Part shown: positions 1 to 5,547 of the stretch, one piece after another
Layout: the number at the start of each line of letters is the position of its first letter
Position numbering within the stretch: the first letter of the stretch is position 1
From: Syntrophaceae bacterium UBA1411
GTDB taxonomy: Bacteria; Desulfobacterota; Syntrophia; Syntrophales; Smithellaceae
NCBI GenBank assembly: GCA_002304995.1
Contig: DBPV01000019.1
Coordinates: 49,272 to 56,692 of the forward strand
Direction of reading: 5' to 3'
Length of the DNA: 7,421 nucleotides
Position numbers and translations under genes: made by a program
Notes under the pieces: generated by a model
The model's input: the letters and a program-made list of their open reading frames with translations, nothing else
What the model was told of the DNA's origin: nothing
Database searches by the model: none

Positions 1-296
1 TGCCGGTAGCAGGTTTCAATATCCGGAAGCACGTCAATACGTTTCTTATCGACCAGCAGCTTCAGGAAATTGACCGTCATGGAGGAAAGAGACAACTTAC
101 CGATGATCTGTTCCAGAATCTTCTTCTTGCTTTCCTGCTCAAAAATCGGGTTGGCCAAAAAATCTTTAAGATCCTTATTGCCTTCAACAAGGGAAGAAAA
201 CTGCCTCAGCTCAGCATAGTACTGCTCCAGCTTCTTTTCTTCCTCGGCAATTTCAAAAAAAGCCCGCGCGTAGCGTTTAGAAATATTGCTGATCAA
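1..296 (-). CDS. atpH: ATP synthase F1 delta subunit (AtpH/OSCP family), 3'-truncated by window edge
   Basis: The delta subunit joins the top of the F1 head (alpha3beta3) to the b/b' peripheral stalk of ATP synthase on the cytoplasmic side of the membrane. Ninety-eight codons are visible without a stop, about the N-terminal half of a family that is usually near 180 residues. The N-terminus reads ISNISKRYARAFFEIAEE, the classic delta/OSCP opening helix with its KRYA.A.FE.A pattern. Further on, VNFLKLLVDKKRIDVLPDI (residues 78-96) matches the conserved end of the N-terminal domain. I chose a TTG start at 294-296 because no ATG or GTG lies near the family start, the reading begins at the expected residue, and an AAGGTGGTG stretch lies just upstream. 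The TTG overlaps the atpF stop as TTGA, which suggests translational coupling. The rest of the gene lies beyond position 1. The assignment is secure; the exact start codon is slightly less so. Confidence 0.93.
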   Translation of the reverse strand, partial: MISNISKRYARAFFEIAEEEKKLEQYYAELRQFSSLVEGNKDLKDFLANPIFEQESKKKILEQIIGKLSLSSMTVNFLKLLVDKKRIDVLPDIETCYR

Positions 297-886
297 TGTT
301 TGTTCACCACCTTGTCCATATATTCCCGGACCATGGCCTCATGGTCCTTAGCGGTAATATTTCTTTTCAAGATCTCTTCCGCCATCTGCACAGAGAGGGC
401 AACCGCTTCGCTGCGCAACTGACCGGAGGCCTTGTTCAATTCCTGTTCGATGCGCGCCTGGGCGTCCTCTTTCATTTTCTCGGCGACCTTCTTGGCATCG
501 GCGATGATTTTTTCCTTTTCAGCAACGCCCTGCGCCTTGATCATTTCATAAATGCCGTCAATCTCCTGGGAAGCCTTGTCGATTTTTTCGGCATATTCCC
601 GGTACTGCTTTTCCGCATCGGTCTTTTGCACGGCGGCCGTTTCCAGCGATTCCTTGATTTCCTGGCGCCTTCCGGAAAAGAATGCCTTGATTTTCGGGGC
701 GAGGATCCAGGCCAGGAAACCGATGATGATCACCGAGTTGAGGGTTTTCCAGGCGAAGTCCTTCCACTGCGAGGCGGTCGCGCCGTGACCTTCTCCACCG
801 GAGGCGTAAACCAGACAGACGGAACAAAGAACGATCAGAAGGGAAAAAGGAAGGGACAAATAAATCGAACGGCGTGTTGCTTTCAT
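293..886 (-). CDS. atpF: ATP synthase F0 b subunit with signal-peptide-like N-terminal leader
   Basis: The b subunit is part of the peripheral stalk of ATP synthase: a membrane anchor followed by a long helix that holds F1 through delta. The protein has 197 residues, longer than the roughly 156 of E. coli b. Residues 1-28 look like a signal peptide: basic start (KATRR), a hydrophobic run at about 8-26, then a small-residue stretch VYASGG. Next comes a short polar linker (GEGHGATASQWKDF) and a second hydrophobic segment at about 48-64 leading into APKIKAFFSGRR, the usual b-subunit membrane exit. Residues 70-175 are charged and coiled-coil-like, and the end (VQMAEEILKRNI) is the typical delta-contacting C-terminus. 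The ATG overlaps the stop of the upstream b' gene as ATGA and has AAGGAG (893-898) 6 nt before it. Such leaders are familiar in deltaproteobacterial b subunits. Whether this one is cleaved cannot be seen from the sequence. Confidence 0.95.
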   Translation of the reverse strand: MKATRRSIYLSLPFSLLIVLCSVCLVYASGGEGHGATASQWKDFAWKTLNSVIIIGFLAWILAPKIKAFFSGRRQEIKESLETAAVQKTDAEKQYREYAEKIDKASQEIDGIYEMIKAQGVAEKEKIIADAKKVAEKMKEDAQARIEQELNKASGQLRSEAVALSVQMAEEILKRNITAKDHEAMVREYMDKVVNKH

Positions 887-1317
887 TGGATGCTCCTTCC
901 CAGGACCTTTTCAGCAATCTCCAGCGAGAGTTTCCGGGATTGGCCTTCCAGTACTTGCCGCGCTGCCTGCATTTCCTTATCCATCTTTTTCTGAAACTCC
1001 TGAGTCATCAAAGGAATCTCGCTGCGGACGGCGTCTACGGTGTCTTTGGCCTGCTTGGCGCCCTCGCCGATGATCTCCTTCTTCAGATCCGAGGCTTTCG
1101 TTTTGGCATTGTTGAGCTTTTCTTCGTATTCGGCGGCTTTTTTATCCACCGATTCCTTGAAGAGCTTGATTTCGTTTTCCAGCTCGTCGAGTTGTTTTTT
1201 TCGGCGTTCGATGATGGATAGGATCGGTTTGTAGAGAAGGTAATTGAGGATAAAAATCAAGGCTATGAAAGTAGCCATCTGAACTAAAAGCGTATAATCG
1301 GGAATTACGGTAACCAC
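883..1317 (-). CDS. atpX: ATP synthase F0 b' subunit (second b-type stalk subunit)
   Basis: This is the b' partner of the peripheral stalk. Bacteria with both genes are expected to use a b-b' heterodimer where E. coli uses two b copies. The protein has 144 residues: one hydrophobic anchor at about 8-28, then NYLLYKPILSIIERR (25-39) with the L.YKP motif found where the b-type helix leaves the membrane. A charged, Lys/Glu-rich coiled coil spans about 38-130, and the end LSLEIAEKVLGRSI fits the delta-binding C-terminus. The start is GTG at 1315-1317, chosen because a GAGG (1324-1327) lies 6 nt upstream and no in-frame ATG or GTG lies close upstream. The next in-frame ATG is codon 14, inside the anchor. 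It is the first gene of the ATP synthase block: genes for the a and c subunits are not next to it, so they must lie elsewhere. The gene name is a convention; many annotations call both genes atpF. Confidence 0.93.
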   Translation of the reverse strand: MVTVIPDYTLLVQMATFIALIFILNYLLYKPILSIIERRKKQLDELENEIKLFKESVDKKAAEYEEKLNNAKTKASDLKKEIIGEGAKQAKDTVDAVRSEIPLMTQEFQKKMDKEMQAARQVLEGQSRKLSLEIAEKVLGRSIQ

Positions 1318-1323
1318 AACTAA

Positions 1324-1327
1324 CCTC
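1324..1327 (-). promoter_or_regulatory. Ribosome binding site of the b' gene
   Basis: GAGG on the minus strand lies 6 nt before the GTG at 1315-1317 and is what decides this start. A run of eight A residues on the minus strand (1333-1340) lies just upstream and may keep the site unpaired; that last point is inference. Confidence 0.6.
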
Positions 1328-1382
1328 GTAGATTTTTTTTCAGACCCTTCGGCTGCTTCAAAACCTCAAGTCACGAAAGGTG

Positions 1383-1407
1383 ATTCTAGTTTTTACCTAC
1401 ATGTCAA
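1383..1407 (-). promoter_or_regulatory. Candidate proximal promoter of the ATP synthase operon
   Basis: A second perfect TTGACA lies at 1402-1407 on the minus strand, with TAGAAT (1383-1388), a good -10 match, after a 13-nt spacer. The spacer is again shorter than the usual 16-18 nt. TAGAAT may instead work with a weaker upstream -35 such as CTGTTT at 17-nt spacing. A start here would give a 5' UTR of roughly 60 nt for the b' gene. Confidence 0.3.
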
Positions 1408-1481
1408 ACAGCGTGATCTCTGGCAGTGATTTGTTACGGAAGCAAGTTCAATAACCGGGCTGGGGACAGAACCAAGCCACA

Positions 1482-1495
1482 CCGCGAGGACGCGG
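1482..1495. other. Small GC-rich inverted repeat (CCGCG/CGCGG)
   Basis: A perfect 5-bp GC stem with a 4-nt loop (AGGA on the plus strand) lies in the gap between the two operons. Neither strand has a T-run after it, so it is not a standard terminator. If transcription starts at the upstream TTGACA, it would fall at or near the 5' end of the message. Confidence 0.4.
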
Positions 1496-1496
1496 G

Positions 1497-1526
1497 TTAC
1501 TAATCATACCCTTGTGGAGATGTCAA
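1497..1526 (-). promoter_or_regulatory. Candidate upstream promoter of the ATP synthase operon
   Basis: A perfect sigma-70 style TTGACA lies at 1521-1526 on the minus strand. The best -10-like hexamer, TATGAT (1503-1508), is only 12 nt away, too short for a standard promoter. At a normal 18-nt spacing the hexamer is TAGTAA (1497-1502), a poor match. It is therefore a candidate only. Confidence 0.3.
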
Positions 1527-1599
1527 GCTTTTTTGTGACCGACGGTCTAAATTTCATCGGCCCGCGTTTAGGGCAATTGAAATAAGTGCTTGAAAGGAT

Positions 1600-1977
1600 T
1601 TAATCCACCGCTGAAATAATATTTTTTTGTTCTTTCACGTCGCGCATGTGTGAGCGGCCTTCGAAAACGGCCCCCTCTTCCATGACGAACACCGGCGTTC
1701 GCGCATCGCCCACCAGCACACCGGTAGAATGAATATTTATTTTTTCTTTAACGTCAACGTTACCCTGCACTTCGCCGCCGATGTAGAGGCTGTTGACGGC
1801 GATATTGGCCTTGACCATGGCGCCCTGGCCCACATCCACGGAGCCCTGGCCGAAAATCTCCCCTTCGAAATCACCGTCGATGCGCACATTGCCTTTGAAA
1901 ATCAGTTTGCCGATGAACTCGGCGCCCTTGCCCAGAACCGCTTTCGTATCTTCAATATGCTTCTTTTTTTCCCACAT
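1600..1977 (-). CDS. Bactofilin family cytoskeletal protein (DUF583/PF04519)
   Basis: Bactofilins polymerise without nucleotide into filaments made of a right-handed beta-helix, and usually scaffold cell-wall enzymes or polar proteins at the inner face of the membrane. The protein has 125 residues. A short charged tail (MWEKKKHIED) leads into the typical first rung, LGKGAEFIGKLIFKGNVRIDG (15-35), then FEGEI (37-41) and repeated G-x-[VI] rungs up to about residue 106 (GAVFEGRSHM). The C-terminal tail is short and polar, without a proline-rich extension. The ATG has AAGGAG (1984-1989) at 6-nt spacing. It starts 36 nt after the rodA stop on the same strand, so it is probably co-transcribed with the elongasome genes. 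Many bactofilin genes sit beside an M23 peptidase gene; none is here. The family call is firm, but the exact role is inference from context. I give no symbol because bactofilin names differ between lineages. Confidence 0.93.
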   Translation of the reverse strand: MWEKKKHIEDTKAVLGKGAEFIGKLIFKGNVRIDGDFEGEIFGQGSVDVGQGAMVKANIAVNSLYIGGEVQGNVDVKEKINIHSTGVLVGDARTPVFVMEEGAVFEGRSHMRDVKEQKNIISAVD

Positions 1978-2013
1978 CGTCGTCTCCTTCCGTTGTGACC
2001 GTTTAACGGCGCC

Positions 2014-3129
2014 TCAGCGCTGTAAAACAAATCTGCGCACGCTCACATTCATCAGCAGTCCGATCGCCCCCAGCAGCGTGACCAGCGCCGATCCCCCGTA
2101 GCTCATAAACGGCAGTGGAATGCCGACCACCGGCAGCAGTCCCAGCACCATGCCCATGTTGATCATCACCTGCCAGGCGATGAGGGCGGTGACGCCGAAC
2201 GCGAGTATGGTGCCCAATAAATCTTTTGAATGCAAGGCAATTTTTAATCCCCACACAATCAGTGAAATGAACATCACCAGCAGAATCAGACCGCCTATAA
2301 ATCCCCACTCTTCGGCAAAGACGGAAAAAACGAAATCCGTTTGCTGTTCGGGTAAAAACTTCAGCTGTGTCTGCGATCCCTGCAGAAATCCCTTTCCCAG
2401 AAAGCCGCCGGAACCGATGGCAATCATGGACTGAATGATGTGGTAGCCGGTTCCCAGCGGATCGGTCTCCGGCGACAGAAAAGTCAGCAGCCGGTCTTTC
2501 TGGTAATCCTTGAGAAAGTGCCAGGCCACGGGCATGACGGCCAGAGCGCTGGTGAGCGCGATCAGAAGGGACTTCCCGTTCATTCCGATAAAAAGCACGA
2601 TGGAAGCGGAGACAATGACCAGGACAAGCGCCGTTCCCAGATCCGGCTGCTTGAGAATCAGGACAAAGGGAATGAGCACAATCAGGCAGGGAATGAACAA
2701 CTCCCGCAGCAGATAAGGCTCGTGGGACTTGTGATCGTCGAAATAGCGGGCCAGCGCGATGATCATGGTCACCTTCATCAGTTCCGACGGTTGAAAAAGA
2801 AAAAATCCGAACGAGATCCAGCGCTGCGCGCCGTTGGCCGTATGGCCGAACACCGCCACAAAAATGAGCGATGCAACGGACAGGCCGTATATCACGTAGG
2901 CAGCCTGACTGATGGAGCGGTAATCGATCAGAAAAGTAATCACCATTAAAGCCAGGCCCAGAAAAATCCATTGCAGTTGTTTGATGTAGAGCGGCGACTG
3001 ATTGCCGTCGAGACTGAAGCCGGTGGAATAAATATTCACAACGCCGATGGCGCAGATCGCCAGCACCAGGGCTAGGAGCGTCCAGTCAAAATTTTGAAAT
3101 AACCGGCGGTCGTACTTCAAAAATATCAT
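2014..3129 (-). CDS. rodA: Rod-shape peptidoglycan glycosyltransferase RodA (SEDS family)
   Basis: RodA is a polytopic inner-membrane enzyme that polymerises lipid II into glycan strands for lateral wall growth, working in a complex with PBP2. At 371 residues it is almost the same length as E. coli RodA (370). The N-terminus (YDRRLFQNFDW) and about ten hydrophobic segments fit the family. Conserved SEDS motifs are visible: FQPSELMK (112-119), KQPDLGTA (160-167), the loop EQQTDFVFS (261-269) whose Asp265 matches the residue essential for glycosyltransferase activity, AEEWG (272-276), and GIPLPFMSYGGSAL (336-349). The gene follows mrdA by 32 nt, the usual pairing with its partner transpeptidase. 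A GGGAGG (3143-3148) lies 13 nt before the ATG, rather far, but there is no alternative in-frame start nearby. RodA was preferred over the division paralogue FtsW because of this mre/mrdA context. Confidence 0.96.
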   Translation of the reverse strand: MIFLKYDRRLFQNFDWTLLALVLAICAIGVVNIYSTGFSLDGNQSPLYIKQLQWIFLGLALMVITFLIDYRSISQAAYVIYGLSVASLIFVAVFGHTANGAQRWISFGFFLFQPSELMKVTMIIALARYFDDHKSHEPYLLRELFIPCLIVLIPFVLILKQPDLGTALVLVIVSASIVLFIGMNGKSLLIALTSALAVMPVAWHFLKDYQKDRLLTFLSPETDPLGTGYHIIQSMIAIGSGGFLGKGFLQGSQTQLKFLPEQQTDFVFSVFAEEWGFIGGLILLVMFISLIVWGLKIALHSKDLLGTILAFGVTALIAWQVMINMGMVLGLLPVVGIPLPFMSYGGSALVTLLGAIGLLMNVSVRRFVLQR

Positions 3130-3161
3130 AGGGTCTTTGAAACCTCCCGTTTTGGAAGCCC

Positions 3162-5069
3162 TCAGGGTCCGACAGGCTGTGCGTTTTCGCTTGCGGCGGC
3201 CTGCGTCAGACGCACCGCGGCGGAATTTGTCTTTTCCTTCTTTTTGCTCTCAAAATAGGCGGCGAGAATCTTGCGCGCGATAGGCGCGGCAACCGCTCCG
3301 CCGCCGCCGGCGTTTTCCGCGACAACCGCCACCGCGATCTCCGGATTTTTCAGCGGCGCGTAACAGACAAACAGAGCGTGGTCCTTGTGAAACGCCGCAA
3401 TTTTCATCGCGTGGCGGGCCTTTTCGTTTTGCGGCAATCCGATGACCTGCGACGTGCCGGTCTTGCCGCAGACATCCGCTCCCGGCACTCTTGCGTTGGC
3501 GCCGGTCCCCCCCGGCTCGTTGACGACGGCCCAAAGGGCACGGTTGAGGACGTCCATCGTTTTGGGGCCAAACTTCAATTCTCCGGTTTTTTCGGGCAGC
3601 CACTGCTTCACGACCGTCCCGTCGGGCCACGCGATCCGCTCGACCAGACGGGGCCGCCAGCGGCTGCCGCCGTTGGCCATTGCACTGTAAGCCTGCACCA
3701 GCTGCAGCGGCGTCGCCAGGTTAAAGCCCTGGCCGATGGAAATCGATATCGTCTCGCCCGGCTGCCAGGGTTCTTTCATGCGCGCCAGTTTCCAGTCCCG
3801 TGTGGGAACCAGGCCTTTGCGCTCATGCGCCAGCTCAATGCCTGTGACGTCGCCCAGACCGAATCGTTTGGCGTAGCGCGCGATCCTGTCCACGCCGAGC
3901 ATCTTTCCGACCGTGTAAAAATAAACGTCGCAGGATCCCACCAGCGCCTGATGCAGATTCACGGAACCGTGGCCATGCTTTTTCCAGCAGCGATAGGACC
4001 GGTTGCCCAGTTCAAAAGAGCCGTTGCAGGAAATGCGGGTTTCCGGTGTGATCACACCTTCTTCCAGAGCCGCCGCCGCCACGATGAGCTTGTAGGTGGA
4101 TCCGGGCGGATACTGGCCCGAGATGGCCCGGTTGGACAAAGGATTGAGCGGGTTTTTCTGCAGCTTGACCCATTCCTCCCGGCTGATGCCGGCATTGAAC
4201 AGGTTCGGATCGAACGAGGGCAGGCTGACCATGGCCAGAATCGATCCGTCGCGCGGATCCATGGCGACGGCCGCGCCCGCCTTGTCTTCAAAAGCTTCCC
4301 AGGCCGCCTTCTGCAAATCGGCATCGATCGTTAAAACGACGTTGGCCCCGGATGTGGGATCGATCCTCCCCAGATTTTTAATCACCTTGCCGAAGGCGTT
4401 CACCTCCACCAGTTCATTGCCGCGCCGGCCCCGAATGTAGGGATCCAGAACTTTTTCGATGCCGTACTTGCCCGTAACATCCCCGGACGAATACCCCTCT
4501 TCCGTTTTTTCCAGCTCCTCCTTGCTCACTTCGCCGGTATATCCGATGACGGGGGCAAAAACCTCCCCATCCACGTAAAGGCGGACCGGCGTGACGTCGA
4601 TATACACCCCCGGCAAATCCAGAGCGTTGGTTTCCACGAGGGCCACCTTCTCCATGCCGACGTTCTTTTCCAGCCGGACCGGCAGGTAGGATTTGACCGT
4701 CCGGGGCAGGGGCAGATCCGTGGAGTATTCCAGCGCCCGGGTTTTGTAAATATCACTGATTTTCTGCACCAGCATTTCCGGATTGAGGCCTTTGGTGGGC
4801 ATATACAAAACATCGTAGGACGGGCGGTTGTCCACCATGATCCGTCCGTGGCGGTCCATCACGAGCCCCCGCAGCGGCTGGATTTTACGAAAACGGATGG
4901 CGTTGTTTTCCGAACGCTGCCGGAGTTCATCGCCCTTGATCACCTGAAGGTACCACAGGCGGATCACCAGCAGAGACAGGACCACGCACACCAGAATAAT
5001 GATGACTTTAAGCTTCTGGCGAAATTCGGAAGGTTCCGGTCCGTTGCGGAGACTGCATTGTTTTTCCAT
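3162..5069 (-). CDS. mrdA: Penicillin-binding protein 2, elongation-specific transpeptidase
   Basis: PBP2 is a monofunctional class B penicillin-binding protein that cross-links glycan made by RodA during cell elongation, and it is the target of mecillinam-type beta-lactams. At 635 residues it is close to the E. coli length (633). A single membrane anchor (about 20-41) precedes the pedestal/dimerisation domain, whose conserved start is LRGLVMDRHGRIM (66-78). The transpeptidase domain follows from about 240, with all three catalytic motifs: STYK with nucleophile Ser324, SCD at 379-381, and KTG at 536-538. Cys348, Cys361, His367 and Cys380 lie at spacings like the zinc site reported in other PBP2 proteins. 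The last 28 or so residues form a polar tail. The start is ATG at 5067-5069, inside the end of mreD, with AAGGA (5077-5081) 7 nt upstream. The next good internal start would cut into the membrane anchor, so the 62-nt overlap is probably real. Confidence 0.97.
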   Translation of the reverse strand: MEKQCSLRNGPEPSEFRQKLKVIIILVCVVLSLLVIRLWYLQVIKGDELRQRSENNAIRFRKIQPLRGLVMDRHGRIMVDNRPSYDVLYMPTKGLNPEMLVQKISDIYKTRALEYSTDLPLPRTVKSYLPVRLEKNVGMEKVALVETNALDLPGVYIDVTPVRLYVDGEVFAPVIGYTGEVSKEELEKTEEGYSSGDVTGKYGIEKVLDPYIRGRRGNELVEVNAFGKVIKNLGRIDPTSGANVVLTIDADLQKAAWEAFEDKAGAAVAMDPRDGSILAMVSLPSFDPNLFNAGISREEWVKLQKNPLNPLSNRAISGQYPPGSTYKLIVAAAALEEGVITPETRISCNGSFELGNRSYRCWKKHGHGSVNLHQALVGSCDVYFYTVGKMLGVDRIARYAKRFGLGDVTGIELAHERKGLVPTRDWKLARMKEPWQPGETISISIGQGFNLATPLQLVQAYSAMANGGSRWRPRLVERIAWPDGTVVKQWLPEKTGELKFGPKTMDVLNRALWAVVNEPGGTGANARVPGADVCGKTGTSQVIGLPQNEKARHAMKIAAFHKDHALFVCYAPLKNPEIAVAVVAENAGGGGAVAAPIARKILAAYFESKKKEKTNSAAVRLTQAAASENAQPVGP

Positions 5070-5547
5070 ACATCCATCCTTCTACTCTGCGCATCGCATA
5101 AAAAAAGCCGACGGATAAAATACTGATCAGCAGCGCCTGCGGTATAAAAACAAACAGCATATTATCCAGCATGTCAATTTCAAACGCAAAGCGGTAGAGC
5201 AAAACCAGGGCCAGCGACTCGAGCAAAGAGCAGACCAGGGCAAAACCGGCGATCAAATACAGCTTTTCTGAAACAATGCGAAACGAAACAAAAAAAGCAA
5301 ACAGGTCCGCCAGCAGATACAGAAGGGCAAACAGGCCCAGCGGCGCTCCGGCCACACTGTCAAAGACCAGGCCCAGAACAAAAGCCGCAATCATGCCCTT
5401 GACGAGGTCCAGATGAAATCCCGCATAGATGACAAGCACCAGCGTCAGCTCCAGCGTCAGCCAGCCGTTGAACAGGACATCCGCCAGCGTGGTCTGCAGC
5501 ACCACCAGCAGGACGGCTGCAAAAGGCAACAGGAGGTAAAAAATCAT
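5008..5547 (-). CDS. mreD: Rod shape-determining protein MreD
   Basis: MreD is a small integral membrane protein of the elongasome that binds MreC and helps link MreB and the wall-synthesis enzymes. The protein has 179 residues and is almost wholly hydrophobic, with five to six membrane segments (about 1-20, 31-45, 48-66, 69-89, 94-118 and 128-150). The family pattern appears as GLVFDSVAGAPLGLFAL (59-75), and a basic, soluble C-terminal tail starts at MRRVEGW. I chose the ATG at 5545-5547. The frame stays open further upstream, but that stretch lies inside mreC, is arginine-rich and does not resemble MreD. The ATG overlaps the mreC stop as ATGA. Its last 20 codons overlap the start of mrdA in another frame. 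The tail is therefore somewhat longer than in many MreD proteins, which usually have 160-170 residues. Confidence 0.92.
   Translation of the reverse strand: MIFYLLLPFAAVLLVVLQTTLADVLFNGWLTLELTLVLVIYAGFHLDLVKGMIAAFVLGLVFDSVAGAPLGLFALLYLLADLFAFFVSFRIVSEKLYLIAGFALVCSLLESLALVLLYRFAFEIDMLDNMLFVFIPQALLISILSVGFFYAMRRVEGWMYGKTMQSPQRTGTFRISPEA
5077..5081 (-). promoter_or_regulatory. Ribosome binding site of mrdA, inside mreD
   Basis: AAGGA on the minus strand lies 7 nt before the mrdA ATG and is read as part of the mreD codons for Glu-Gly. It supports the mrdA start that overlaps mreD by 62 nt. Confidence 0.65.

Larger units (their letters stand above)
1318..1599. other. Intergenic gap between the elongasome and ATP synthase operons
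   Basis: These 282 nt separate the bactofilin stop from the b' start, by far the longest gap in the window. I see no coding potential of note. On the minus strand it holds, in order: an AT-rich stretch after the bactofilin stop, a short palindrome GACC-GTC-GGTC (near 1537-1547), a TTGACA at 1521-1526, a GC hairpin at 1482-1495, a C-rich stretch containing CTGTCCCC, a second TTGACA at 1402-1407, and a poly-A run just before the b' ribosome binding site. No hairpin is followed by a T-run on the minus strand, so I see no clear intrinsic terminator for the upstream operon. The region most likely holds the promoter of the ATP synthase operon. Confidence 0.7.

Noticed and set aside
296..994. Open reading frame of 232 codons on the plus strand, opposite atpF and the end of the b' gene
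   Set aside because: It mirrors the lysine/glutamate-rich coiled-coil genes on the other strand. Its protein has no recognisable domain, and the minus-strand genes are certain.
1333..1371. Hairpin with a run of eight T on the plus strand (near 1341-1355), resembling a terminator
   Set aside because: The T-run precedes the stem in the plus direction, and on the minus strand the stem is followed by A residues, so it has the wrong polarity. The stem is also short with a bulge.
1455..1480. GGCT/AGCC inverted bases around a CTGTCCCC stretch, considered as a REP-like element
   Set aside because: The stem is only 4 bp with a 13-nt loop and there is no second copy in the window, so a repeat element cannot be supported.
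2003..2971. Open reading frame of 322 codons on the minus strand in another frame of rodA
   Set aside because: The Arg/His/Gly-rich translation is typical of a shifted frame, and rodA itself is complete with its catalytic residues.
3378..4334. Open reading frame of 318 codons on the plus strand, opposite mrdA
   Set aside because: It is an antisense shadow of the PBP2 transpeptidase domain, rich in Arg/His/Gly with no family resemblance.
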